64,000 nucleotides of DNA from Solanum dulcamara (Eukaryota > Streptophyta > Magnoliopsida > Solanales > Solanaceae), in the NCBI RefSeq assembly GCF_947179165.1, contig NC_077245.1, forward strand, positions 49,124,286-49,188,285, read 5' to 3'. The translations under genes and the position numbers were made by a program. Shown here in pieces: positions 1 to 10,890 of this stretch. Position 1 is the first letter of the stretch; each line of letters begins with the position of its first letter. The notes under the pieces are model-generated. The model was given only the letters and a program-made list of their open reading frames with translations, was not told the DNA's origin and did not search any database.

Positions 1-2430
1 TAAATACTCGGTTCATCAACTACATAAAAGCATCCGGGGCATTAGTCAACCCAAAGGACATGACCACAAACTCATAAGGCCGATAACGTGTCCTGAAAGT
101 AGTCTTTAGGATATCAGATTCTCAAAATCTCAACTAATGGTAACCCGATCATAAATCGATCTTAGAGAACAGTGACACACCCTTAAATAGATCAAATAAA
201 TAATTGATATGAGAAAGAGGATACTTATTCTTTACGGTGAATTTGCTCAACTATCGATAGTTGTACCAACCTTCTTCTTCACAAATAAGACTGGTTCACC
301 CTATGATGATACGCTAGTTTATATAAACCCCTTCTTCAACAAATATTCAAATTGTTCTTCCAACTCTTTCAATTCAGCTGAAGACATATGATAAGGAGAA
401 ATAGAGATAGACTTAGTACCTAGCTCCAAATCAATCACAAAATTGATATCACAATTGGGAGGAACACCCGACAAGTCTGTAGGAAATACATCCATAAAAT
501 GTCTTACCGCCCTTGTGGTCTCTAAAGGAGATGACTCCTTAGTAAGATCATATACATGAGCCAAATAAGACAAGAAACCCTTATCCATCTTATGGTGAGC
601 ACGAATATAAGATATCACCATCTTAGGATACAAACTCATATTACCCTTCCACACCAAGCAAGGAAAATTAGGATAGGCTATGGTCATGGTCTTAGCATAA
701 CAATCTAAAATAGCATGATAGAGAGATAATCGGTCAATACCTAATATCACATCAAAATCAAACATATCTTATAAAATCAAGTTTGCTCGGGTCTCTCTAC
801 CCGAAAATATCACCACCCACCCCTAATATACCCGATCCATCATTAAGAACTTTCTTATTAGTAGAAATAATAGTAGGTACAGCAAGGGGCTCACATATAT
901 AATTACCACCCACATCAAAATAGGTGGAAAAATAAGAATAGCTAGACCGTGGATCAAATAATACTGAAGAAGAATAGTGGAAAACCAGAACAATACCCGT
1001 AATCACTGGATTAGAGGCCTCTGCCTTAGATCTATCTGGCATAGCATAGCATAATTGGCGATCACCACCAGCCTATGAACTACCATAAGTACTACCTTGA
1101 GCTCCACCCTTGGCTCCCCGGGTGCCACTTCTAGCACTCATTGAAGCTCCTCTAACGGGTGTGGAAAGCGTAGAACAAACAACCAGTGTCTTAGGCTGAA
1201 TAGTAAAAGGAACGCATTTGGGTCAATCCTTTGCCTTATGAATAAACTTATCATATACATAGCATCCTCGAGGACCCAAACCCTATAGAGGATAACCAAA
1301 AGTATCAATACGTCCTCAAGAGCCCGAAGAACTATCATAACTAGCATAATTCAATATAGATCCATCTATACTATCTATGCACTGAATCGCTACCTGAATC
1401 ACCCAGCCCTGGTAATAGTGGGTGCCTAGAACAAAATGCTCTCTACCTTTGGAGGAATGACCATTGAGATGACCCTTCTAATGGGACCTCTTGGCCCCTC
1501 TCTCTAGCATGTCAGATACCTTGTATCATCCTAGTATGACTAGTAATATTCTTAGAGGTACTAACAGATAACATAAGAGAGGCTGTAGCCTCTAGAAGAT
1601 AGCTAGCGAATCCCTTCACCAACTTTTATATATGCTCAAATCCTATTGGAATACTAAACATAGCATATCGATACACTCATGAAATTGAGCCTCGTACTCA
1701 GATATTGATAGGGAGCCCTGCTTCAATATTTTAAACTTATCCTAATACTGATCATAGAGCGTATAAGGCATGAACTTCTCAAGGAATTCCTCAGTAAACT
1801 ACTTCTAACTCATTATAGAAGAACTAATAGGTCTACAAGCAAGAACCAACCTCCACCCTCCTTGGCCATTTTTGCAAACTAAAAGGAAATGTAAGCTCCT
1901 TCATGTGCCTCTAAAATACCCAGGTTGAAAAATATGCACCAGTACTCAGTAAAAAAGTCAAGGACCTTATGTTTGTCCATACCATCAAATATGAGAGGTG
2001 TCATTTGCAAAAAGCTCTCAAAATCTTCTGCGAAGACACTGACATGATAGCACTAGCAGAAACTGGTGGAACTACAAATCTCATAAGTGTAATAAAAGGC
2101 ACTTAAGAGGAACCAGGAATATGAAATTCTATACTAGGCCCCTAAATTGGAGGTGTAGCACCAAATATAATAGGAGAGTCTGAAGTACCCAGAAGAACAC
2201 TGAGAATGGGAGAGCTATCCAACCTTGCCAATAATAGAACTAGTATCTCCTGAAGTATTAGAGCACTATCAAAATGCAATAGGCTGGGCTAACCTCTACT
2301 TCTTAGTCTGCTACTCTCCTGTTTCACCTTGATCACTAACTCCACAATGTGATCTGCCTTGCCTGCAAACTAGGGAATGAGCAAAAGGTATATCCTCACC
2401 CTTGGTGAATGTGGCTCTAGTCCTCACCAT
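1..2430 (-). pseudogene. Element Z: Ty3/gypsy gag-pol remnant (gag, protease, start of RT)
   Basis: Minus-strand polyprotein remnant that runs off the left edge. Gag starts near 2430 with the typical Met-Val-Arg-Thr-Arg start. A zinc-knuckle remnant lies near 1230-1275 and its second Cys reads Tyr. Retropepsin is at 1042-797, where the active-site block reads LFDPRSSYSYFS, so the usual DxGS has Arg in place of Gly. The protease end (DVILGID) and the start of RT (SAELKELEEQFEYLLKKGFI) share the open stretch 765-319. RT continues, degenerate, to position 1. Several frame changes and stops separate these blocks, so no product is expected. Upstream in the element's own sense is its leader (5582-5762), separated from gag by solo LTR a. 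The class call is firm; the exact lineage is not. Confidence 0.85.
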
Positions 2431-2445
2431 CTGCATAGAAAGAAG

Positions 2446-2450
2446 AGACT
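2446..2450. repeat. Left target-site duplication of solo LTR a
   Basis: AGACT lies immediately before the TG of LTR a. The same five bases follow its terminal CA at 5577-5581. A perfect 5-bp direct repeat is what gypsy integrase leaves. Confidence 0.85.
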
Positions 2451-4664
2451 TGTTATACCCCGCACCTTGGTATATTGGAGCATATTTTTTTTCCTAAAAG
2501 ATTTCTATGTGGTCCACGTTATCTATGAAGTTCTACATGAGTAGTGATGATTGGAAATAGGTCTAGAAGGCTTTAGAAGGAATTGGAGGCCAAATAAGGA
2601 GTCATGGTACTCAACCTACTTGCGTAAGCTACAAACTTGGATGTCTTATAAAATTAAGCTACTTGAGTACACATCGATCTTAAGTAGCAAAGATTATATG
2701 GGTTCTTAAAGTGAGATGAGTCCACAAACCCACAAAAAGGAGCAAAAACTAGATTCCAAACTTACGAAAAGAAGCAAGTAGGTGAAAAGTAGGTAATGCA
2801 CGTACTTGGACTAAGTAGGTGACACACTAACTTGGGGTGGGCCCCACGCTACCATGTGGCATCTTTGGATTGGATGCATGGATGAGGTGGCACCCTAGGG
2901 GGCTGCCACGTATCACCCCTAGGGGCTGACATGTGTCACTTCTAAAGAAAGGGTACAAAACCCTAATTCATGACTAAGGGCTCTTATTTTCAGCTTTGTA
3001 CTTAGACATATTTTCAGCTTGTTACTTAGAACTAGTGAGAGAAACTTGAAGAGAACAAGAGCAAGGGAGAAACGGCCATGGCAGCAAGGTGAGGCCCTCA
3101 ATTTCATTCCGTCAATTAAATATCTAAGGTATTCTTCAAATAGATAAATGTTTTAACAACGTTAATTAATATTTGGGGCAGCGAAAGAGTGCAACGAGCA
3201 GCCACCAACTTTTCAACCACGTTGAGAGCTTTCAAAGTCAATTTTCAACAAGTTTGGGGAAGTTATTTGTTAAGGTATGGCTCGATTCTCTTCTCCACGT
3301 TTGAGAAAGTGTTTATACATGTTTTGGGTGTACAAATATGAGTTGGAAACATGAAAATATACATGCTACGGATGAAGGATGTTGCAGGTCATGTACGGAC
3401 TGTTTCGACGCTATTCTAGCAAGTTAAAGTTTAGCTAGTGTTGTCGTTTGCATGGTATTGTATTTGGAGGTGGTTTATCTATGTTGAAGGGATGGAACAT
3501 AGTTAAATATGAGTATATAGGCCACTGGTTGCAGTCTTGCAATACTCCATTTTGTATGGTTAATGATTTTGCAAAATAAAGAGCTAAAACCCTACTTTGG
3601 CATCATAGTTTTGGGTGAGTTGTGTGGAACTTGTGTTACGTGATATGGTAATGATTTGATGGTGTATCGATTCTGATTGTTGTTTTTGATATGGATGATA
3701 AGGTTAGAGGTTAAAATTGAAAATTTGGATAGGGCAACTAATAGGGGAGATGCTGCCCGATTTCCGTTAACTTCGGAGCTAGCCAATAGACTAGTCGAGG
3801 AAGGCGAGTACGGAAATGGTGAATATAGATACTTGAGTATAAAGTTGGAAGATGGAAAGTTAAAAGTTAGTAATATTGGTATTACTCTCATGTTAAATAG
3901 ATTGAAGGAGAAACCAAACAAGCTGGACTACATCGAGCTACTACAGGCATGTGAAGCTATTCTTCTTTCTTTTGGCATGTGTTAGATATAAGTTGTGAAT
4001 GGTTTGTTTATGAAATATGGGGATAATTCCATTCGTAAAGATATGAGTACAGTTCATAATTCTTATCCACTTCGTGATGGTAGAACTCCTGTAATAGTTG
4101 AGCTATTGCCTTTTTAAGGCTTTTATATGATAAAAGATAATATATGTAGAGCCTATTGCTCCGTTCCTTTGGGATGTATTAAAGGTAAATAAAATAAGAT
4201 ATGATATAAGTGTGGAGGTAGTTCCAGTTGTAAGCTCCGAGTATAACACGTGACCCATGTTCACTTATAAATGCTAAGGCTCTCAAGGTAGTTGAGCTAT
4301 CACCCTCGAGTCTTCTATATGCGAAGACATGATCCATAACCCTTAGTCACGTCTGAATGCAAATTTCTCAAGCCTCCTATATGCTGATTATTACCTCAAT
4401 GTATAAGCTCCTACTCCTAAGGTCTCTGCGATGACAAACGTCTCTTATTCTATGAGTTGTTTAGCCTTTACTGGACATACGTCTAATATTCCTGAGACTC
4501 TAGTAGATATGACCCCTAATGATATTTCATAGGGTACTTGAGATGATTATTGCTCTGGTCTTCAAGTGATAGTTTACTTAGCTATTTGATTGAGTCTCAG
4601 ATGATGAGTTAAATTGCATATGGTTCCTTACTACTCTACTCGTGCATGCTATCAATACATCTTT

Positions 4665-5000
4665 CACCTAGTCCCATGAAGGACCGGGTATGACCGAGTT
4701 CCATAAAGGGTCAGGTACGATATAAGATGATATAATTATTCACTGAGTCCCATGAAGGAATAGGTATGACCGAGTCCTATAAATAGTCGGGTATGATATA
4801 TGATGATATGAGCATTCACCGCATAGAGGGTCGGGTACAACCGAGTCCCATAAAGAGTCGGGTATAATATATGATGCTATGATTATTATGATAGTATGAT
4901 TATTTACCGAGTCCTTCACTACAGGGACGGGTATGGCACATACATGAATATGATGACCTAATGGAACATTTGTAACACCGAGCCCCCGAGCGGGCCGGAT
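4665..5000 (+). repeat. Degenerate tandem repeats within LTR a
   Basis: Recurrent units contain GAGTCCCATGAAG/AAA followed by GGTCGGGTA and an AT-rich ATATATGATGATATG spacer. They are the counterpart of the cleaner 49/35-bp array in LTR b. Unit length is irregular here because of decay. Confidence 0.65.
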
Positions 5001-5132
5001 ACGGTATGTGATAATAGTATACATGACCTTATTTTGTAAGGTGTAAGTACAGTACGCTGTTAAATGTTATACTTGTCCCCTGCGTCCCTATGGTAACTGT
5101 AATTTCCTTATGATGTTTTATACTTTACATAC

Positions 5133-5172
5133 TCAGTACATATATCGTACTGACCCCCCTTTCTTTGGGGGG
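5133..5172 (+). promoter_or_regulatory. Paired stem-loops in LTR a
   Basis: Two stem-loops lie back to back. TCAGTAC pairs with GTACTGA around a 7-nt loop (5133-5153), then CCCCCC pairs with GGGGGG around TTTCTTT (5154-5172). Both are preserved in LTR b (23573-23612). In LTR c (about 50936-50977) they are partly decayed. The position, in the 3' part of the LTR and upstream of its last ~400 bp, would suit an RNA 3'-end or packaging signal, but the function is inferred only. Confidence 0.5.
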
Positions 5173-5576
5173 CTGTGTTTCATGCCCGCAGGTACAGACA
5201 CAGGTTTGGGAGTCCGCCATATGTTACTCTTTGGTGTATATGCTTGCTTTTCCTTAGTCACAGGTACGGGGGGGGGGGGCCCTGTCCCACCATATATTAC
5301 CGTTGCTATTATTAGAGGTCTATAGACATATGTATGTGGGTTGGTTATGACTTTGTTTCAGTGGTGCCTATACGGCATATTGTAAATATTATTATGTTGA
5401 GGCAGCCCGGTTGGCTCACATGCCCTTTCATGACATGATGTAAATGAAAGAGGCTATATGTATTTAAATATGCTATCACCCATAGGGGTTCTAGTGTATA
5501 GTTCTTATATTTGACAGTTATGTAGACAGGGGTCCAGGTCAGTCCTTAGTCACAGCCTATGGGATTGGTCATGACA

Positions 5577-5581
5577 AGACT
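5577..5581. repeat. Right target-site duplication of solo LTR a
   Basis: AGACT, identical to 2446-2450. Element Z's leader resumes directly after it. Confidence 0.85.
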
Positions 5582-5765
5582 AAAGGTATTCAACACTTGA
5601 TATGAATAAATCGCATAAAATGAATCAAAGGAAGAGATTTCTCCTAGTAAGTACTTTGTACCTCTCGAGGATAAGTACAGATGTCTAATACCCATTTGTA
5701 AGACTCTACTAAATACCTTGCTCATTAACTTATGAGACCGATAACCTATCATTGTGATACCGAAT
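5582..5765 (-). other. Element Z leader and degenerate primer-binding site
   Basis: On the minus strand this reads as the untranslated leader between PBS and gag of element Z. It holds the words GAGCAAGGTATTTAGTAGAG and CATCTGTACTTATCCTCGAG, which I recognise from Solanaceae gypsy leaders. The PBS is at 5751-5762 (minus CGGTATCACAAT) and is a decayed form of the initiator-tRNA-Met PBS TGGTATCAGAGC. The leader was contiguous with gag before solo LTR a inserted. Confidence 0.7.
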
Positions 5766-6743
5766 TATCATAACCCAAAATCTGAGGTCATGGTGTCACA
5801 CATATCAAAACCCAACTTGATGTGTAAGCTTAAAAGTAAAATTCAAACTAGACACCTACAAGGGAAATAAAGCCATGAAAATATAAGAAAAGAGGGAAAA
5901 CAACGAAGATATCCCAAAACCTAGTGTCATAAGTATAAAGAGCATTTAATACAAGGTTTGAATATGAAATACATCATACCTCTCTAAATAATACTAAAGA
6001 CTAAAACATAAAGGATAAAACTAGTGGCGATTCAGATACCAACATCTCACCACAAATGTGAATATGCAAAATCAGCTTGAAAGATCAGCTGCTATATGAG
6101 GTAGCCTTACTAGGATCTGCATCAAAAAGGGAAATAGAAGTAGGAATGATTACAATCCACATGTACTCAGTAGGATTGATCGATAGACTAAAAGGAATTA
6201 GTCAAGCCTATGAAATAAACTAACAAATGCTTCCACCTATATACAAAAAAGTACTATTCCAATATCAATGCCACCAATTTATATAAAATGGTGTGATGAA
6301 AATAAGCACATAAGGATAGTTCATTATCATAATTAATCAGATAAGTCAAGTAATACAAATACCAATGTAATATAATGAAATATGATGATGCAATGATGTG
6401 GTGGTACGATGGAATCAAGGCTTTCGCACAGTATGTCATATACACATGTCGATCTAAGGCTTCCAGACAAGGTCCCATGGAGGAATCATAGTCCATATAA
6501 CAATCACAATCTCAGTATCCCATTAACTTGACACCTAGCTCGTGGTCAAGGATATAAAAAGTGCCAGATTTCTTTCTCAAAAGGAATTTCCACTGTTCTC
6601 AACTTTCCTAGATTAATAATATGATGAGTGAGGTTGAATGCATCACAATACATAAGGCATCGAGGAAATATTCAACTCAACATGTAATACAAGGCTCAAA
6701 ATTATCACAACTCAACCTAAACATGATATTCACTCTCAATAGA
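5766..6743 (-). mobile_element. 5' LTR of element Z (minus, outer limit uncertain)
   Basis: The LTR's 3' end abuts the degenerate PBS at about 5766, ending TTATGATA instead of the usual CA. It runs to higher coordinates as AT-rich sequence with no coding potential. The LTR start (TG) is not seen. The sequence reaches the tandem duplication at 6744, and part of 6744-6885 may still belong to it. It differs from both the A/B/D/E LTR group and the long a/b/c LTRs. Confidence 0.6.
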
Positions 6744-6885
6744 TAGTAATGGGAAGGAAATACATAAAATACACCCTTTTTGAAAAGTTTTAGTACTTAA
6801 GTATGATCATAACCCCCAACTCAATCCTTTAGGTGGGCATTACAAGTAAAATAGTGTCCCTATGCTTCTCTCACAGGTAAATTTT

Positions 6886-7510
6886 CACGACCCAAACCTA
6901 AAGCCTAGACGTGACATGATGATCGGGAGGATGAAGGATCCCAACAAAGCCATCTTAGCATACATAACATACATATGTAAAGAAACATAACCAGTTAAGC
7001 GGAATACTTCATTCAATAAGAAGTCAAAGGAAAGTAAACTCCAACCAAATGCCCATAATGGGCTTACATCAAATTGAACATTTAAACATGCCTCCATTCT
7101 AGATTTGATGAAGGCTTAGGACAAGCTCCTAGCTCACCCGAATCGTAAGAGAAAGTCAAAGTAGAAATATGAAAGAAAATTCATATCCTCGATGAATGAG
7201 GACTCACAACCTTTGGAAAACTAAATCAATTATAGCCACAAATGCGAGGAGCGTGAGTGTCGTCATCCCCTATATTATGAGACAATGTAGGCAAATATTA
7301 GGACATGAACAATATGGCATGGGATGCATGAAAATATTAATGAGCATGAAATAACTTAAAAGCATTATATCATGAAAACTTATGATAAATGCATCATAAA
7401 ACTTCATAGTAAATCTCATATATTTATATTCAACTTGTATGGGATAAGACCTGTAACTCACATCTTAAGCCATGCGAGCTATAATATCGAATCCGATATA
7501 ACTCCCACAT
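6886..7510 (-). mobile_element. LTR 3'-half, minus strand (probable end of element B's 3' LTR), copy 1
   Basis: On the minus strand this ends TTTGGGTCGTGA and matches the 3' half of element B's 5' LTR (20970-21600) with clear but imperfect similarity. Shared blocks include AAGTAAACTCCAACCAAATG and CATGCCCATAAT-like stretches. It stops abruptly at about 7510, where a plus-strand LTR of the same group begins. If A inserted into B, this is the far end of B's 3' LTR. Confidence 0.7.
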
Positions 7511-7765
7511 AGAGCTAGGGTTTCAAATTCATGAAGGTTTCTCTTCAATTCTAGGTTGCTTCTATCATGGTATGTGGAGATTGATCTATGGGTTCCTTTA
7601 ACCCTTGGAGTCCTAAGGTTTTCTTCAAAAATATCATGAAATTTCATAATCTTTAAACTCTATTTTGATGAATTGTGTTGGGCTATTTCAATTACATTTT
7701 AATCATTACTAATGATCATTACAAGTGGAATTATGAATATCAATGTATGCAACTATTTTTAATGA
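7511..7765 (+). mobile_element. Truncated plus-strand LTR piece in duplication copy 1
   Basis: Matches 15255-15510 of element A's 3' LTR, including the GGTATGTG word and stem-loop (about 7568-7610). It is cut at AATGA (7765), where the second duplicate begins after the 8-bp filler. Confidence 0.8.
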
Positions 7766-7773
7766 CCCAAACC

Positions 7774-8795
7774 TAGTAATGGGAAGGAAATACATAAAAT
7801 ACACCCTTTTTGAAAAGTTTTAGTACTTAAGTATGATCATAACCCCCAACTCAATCCTTTAGGTGGGCATTACAAGTAAAATAGTGTCCCTATGCTTCTC
7901 TCACAGGTAAATTTTCACGACCCAAACCTAAAGCCTAGACGTGACATGATGATCGGGAGGATGAAGGATCCCAACAAAGCCATCTTAGCATACATAACAT
8001 ACATATGTAAAGAAACATAACCAGTTAAGCGGAATACTTCATTCAATAAGAAGTCAAAGGAAAGTAAACTCCAACCAAATGCCCATAATGGGCTTACATC
8101 AAATTGAACATTTAAACATGCCTCCATTCTAGATTTGATGAAGGCTTAGGACAAGCTCCTAGCTCACCCGAATCGTAAGAGAAAGTCAAAGTAGAAATAT
8201 GAAAGAAAATTCATATCCTCGATGAATGAGGACTCACAACCTTTGGAAAACTAAATCAATTATAGCCACAAATGCGAGGAGCGTGAGTGTCGTCATCCCC
8301 TATATTATGAGACAATGTAGGCAAATATTAGGACATGAACAATATGGCATGGGATGCATGAAAATATTAATGAGCATGAAATAACTTAAAAGCATTATAT
8401 CATGAAAACTTATGATAAATGCATCATAAAACTTCATAGTAAATCTCATATATTTATATTCAACTTGTATGGGATAAGACCTGTAACTCACATCTTAAGC
8501 CATGCGAGCTATAATATCGAATCCGATATAACTCCCACATAGAGCTAGGGTTTCAAATTCATGAAGGTTTCTCTTCAATTCTAGGTTGCTTCTATCATGG
8601 TATGTGGAGATTGATCTATGGGTTCCTTTAACCCTTGGAGTCCTAAGGTTTTCTTCAAAAATATCATGAAATTTCATAATCTTTAAACTCTATTTTGATG
8701 AATTGTGTTGGGCTATTTCAATTACATTTTAATCATTACTAATGATCATTACAAGTGGAATTATGAATATCAATGTATGCAACTATTTTTAATGA
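7774..8795. repeat. Tandem duplication, copy 2 (1022 bp)
   Basis: Second copy of 6744-7765. It repeats the minus LTR fragment (7916-8540) and the plus LTR start (8541-8795), and unlike copy 1 it continues without a break into the rest of the plus LTR. Copy 2 is therefore probably the original locus and copy 1 the added one. Confidence 0.95.
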
Positions 8796-9820
8796 TTATA
8801 TTATGAAGTATAATGATAAAGTTTAAATATTTCATATATTCTCATTATTTTTATCTAAATTGACTATGTATACGAGTTTTAATCTAGATTACAGTATGAA
8901 TTATGATTTCTGATTTCAATTATGAATTTCATAAATATGATTTAGAGACCTATGTGGTGACCAAGGAACCTATTATCATGAATTGTGTATATACGATTTG
9001 TAATGTGAAGACCAATACTCATATTGCAATTACGTTACGAAATGAGTTATTCTATGAATTTCAAACCTATGATCATATTTATAATATATGTCAACTATGA
9101 GTACTATGTCATGTTATGCATATCGTGGGATATTACTTAGCATTGAGCATACGTGAGGTGGGGGTTCTACAAAAAGTCGTAGTAGCAACCTCTAGTCCTT
9201 TAAACTATATACCACCATAGGTGTGCCTTCATAGCTTAGCTAGTGGATCCACATATAGTGTATGTACATGACCCGCATAGCGGGGTAGAGTCTACCTTGG
9301 AAAGTAGATTTCCCTTTCTTCTGTTGTACGGGAAGATATCAGAATTCTATGTTATAGTTCGTATGGTCTTATTGTCGGTTATGGTTCCTATCCCACCCAT
9401 TTATACTACTCTTTCTGCTATTTTATGATTTTCAATGTCCCTTAAATACTTTCATCATTATGGTTTTCTCATGACTTTAATTATCCTCTTTATTATATTC
9501 GTTATTCGATCATTGTATCTTATTATTTATATTTCATGTTATACACATATAGTACATTCAAATGTACTAACATATAGTGTTACCTACATTATCTCATAAT
9601 GTAGGGGTTGAGGATCACACTTCTATCACACGTGGCTAGTAGAGTTTCCTTTGCGGTGAAGTGTTTGGTAAGTCCTCATCTATCGGGGACTAGTTATGAG
9701 TTGCTTGTTTCATTTTAAAAACTTTGTTATATTCATATTGAGTGTGAGCTAGAGACAAATCTTAGCCCCATTCATCTTAAAGTAGAAGAGCCATTCATTG
9801 GACAAATGTTATGAAGTCTA
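8541..9820 (+). mobile_element. Element A 5' LTR, truncated at both ends
   Basis: Collinear with 15255-16535 of A's 3' LTR, including the stem-loop block (about 8598-8640) and the block starting AAGACCAATACTCA. The first ~740 bp (U3) are missing, replaced by the inverted LTR junction. The last ~175 bp, together with PBS and leader, are deleted, so similarity stops at about 9820 and gag follows directly. A cannot be transcribed or primed normally. Confidence 0.8.
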
Positions 9821-10890
9821 TTTTAACGAAGTCCAAGATCCTCCCGTTCCTTAATAAAAAGGTCCTTTTCCCAAGAAAGTGACTAATACTGAATTCCAGA
9901 CCACTTTTACAATGCTAGCCCAAGTTGTGGCCAACCAAAGGGTTATTGCTCCTCCTAAAATTCGTACTTCAGCCTCTAGAGTGAGGAAATTTTCAAGAAT
10001 GAATCCTCCCAAATTCCATGGTTCAAATGTAGAAGAGGATCCTTAACAATTCATTGATGATATTTATAATATAGTGAGTATTATGGGGGTGAATTCAGAA
10101 GAGAAAGCTGAGCTGGTGGCCTACCAACTCAAGAGTGTTGCCCAATTTTGGTATACCTAGTGGAAGTTAGAAAGAGTGGATGAAAGTCCTATTGAATAGG
10201 AAGCCTTCAAAATTGCTTTTCTTGATCATTTTTTCCCTCTTGAGCTAAGGGAAGCCAAGGTGTTGGAGGTCATCAATTTTTCACAAGACAATATGGGTAT
10301 GAGGGACTATGACCTTAAGTTCACTAAGCTATCCAAGTGTTCTCCCTCATTGGTTGTCGATCCACTTGATTGAATGAGTTAATTCATATCCGGGGTATTC
10401 AATTTGGTTGTTAAAAAATGTCGTTCCATCATACTTATCAAAGAAATAGACATATCTCAGCTCATGACTTTTGCTGAAAAAATTGAGGGAGAGAAACTCA
10501 ATGAGATGAGAAGGAGGGATTCTAAGAGGGCCCAATATGAAGGTGAGTTCTCTAATGCTAGGAATGGTGGTGGTGGTAGTAGTTTTTCTCAACAAGGTCA
10601 AGGTTTGGGAAAGAAGTTTGCTAAGGATAGGGTGCCACACCCTAAATATCAAGGAGGAGGAGATGTGAATGCTACTAACCCTTTGTTTTCCCAAGTGTGC
10701 AAGGAGTGGAAAACATCATGGAGAGAAATCCTTCATGGGAATGGGTGCTTGTTATGGATGTGGCAAGATAGGCCATAAGAAATTCGAGTGCCCTCACATT
10801 ACCAAAAAGGGTAGAGAAGGTCATCCTCAAGGAGACCAAGTACAACAAGGTGCCCAATCTCAACCAAAGGATGGACAACACAACAACTGA
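9821..10890 (+). pseudogene. Element A gag (Ty3/gypsy) pseudogene
   Basis: Gag of a chromovirus-type element. The leader-side start is lost in the deletion at 9820. From about 9880 the capsid region is readable as TTFTMLAQVVANQRV, NPPKFHGSNVEEDP and AYQLKSVAQFWYT, interrupted by stops. A longer open part (10404-10778) ends in a frameshift near 10690-10740. The nucleocapsid zinc knuckle CYGCGKIGHKKFEC (CX2CX4HX4C, about 10750-10791) lies in the next frame, followed by a Gln/Gly-rich tail. The zinc ligands are intact even though the gene is broken. Confidence 0.85.

Larger units (their letters stand above)
2451..5576 (+). mobile_element. Solo LTR a (long-LTR Ty3/gypsy family)
   Basis: A 3126-bp LTR starting TGTTATACCCCGCAC and ending GGTCATGACA, with perfect AGACT target duplications on both sides. 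No PBS follows it and no internal domain is attached, so it is a solo LTR left by LTR-LTR recombination. It sits inside element Z, between gag and the leader. Related copies in the window are LTR b (23132-26446, minus), LTR c (48234-51462) and the truncated LTR d (55733-56922, minus). Inside it are degenerate tandem units containing GAGTCCCATGAAG and GGTCGGGTA (about 4665-5000), paired stem-loops (5133-5172), and an open frame of about 100 codons at 3677-3985. That frame matches nothing I recognise and I treat it as chance. Confidence 0.9.
6744..7765. repeat. Tandem duplication, copy 1 (1022 bp)
   Basis: Matches 7774-8795 base for base wherever I compared them, at a constant offset of 1030. 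Eight bases (CCCAAACC, 7766-7773) separate the copies. The unit contains a 140-bp lead-in, a minus-strand LTR fragment (6886-7510) and the first part of a plus-strand LTR (7511-7765). The short open frames inside are identical between copies and are not genes. Confidence 0.95.

Noticed and set aside
3677..3985. A ~100-codon open frame in solo LTR a as a conserved LTR-borne protein
   Set aside because: The equivalent parts of LTRs b and c share DNA words but not an open frame.
6885..8677. Short duplicated open frames in the 1-kb repeat as small genes
   Set aside because: They are identical only because the DNA is duplicated. They lie in LTR sequence and have no domain or codon signal.
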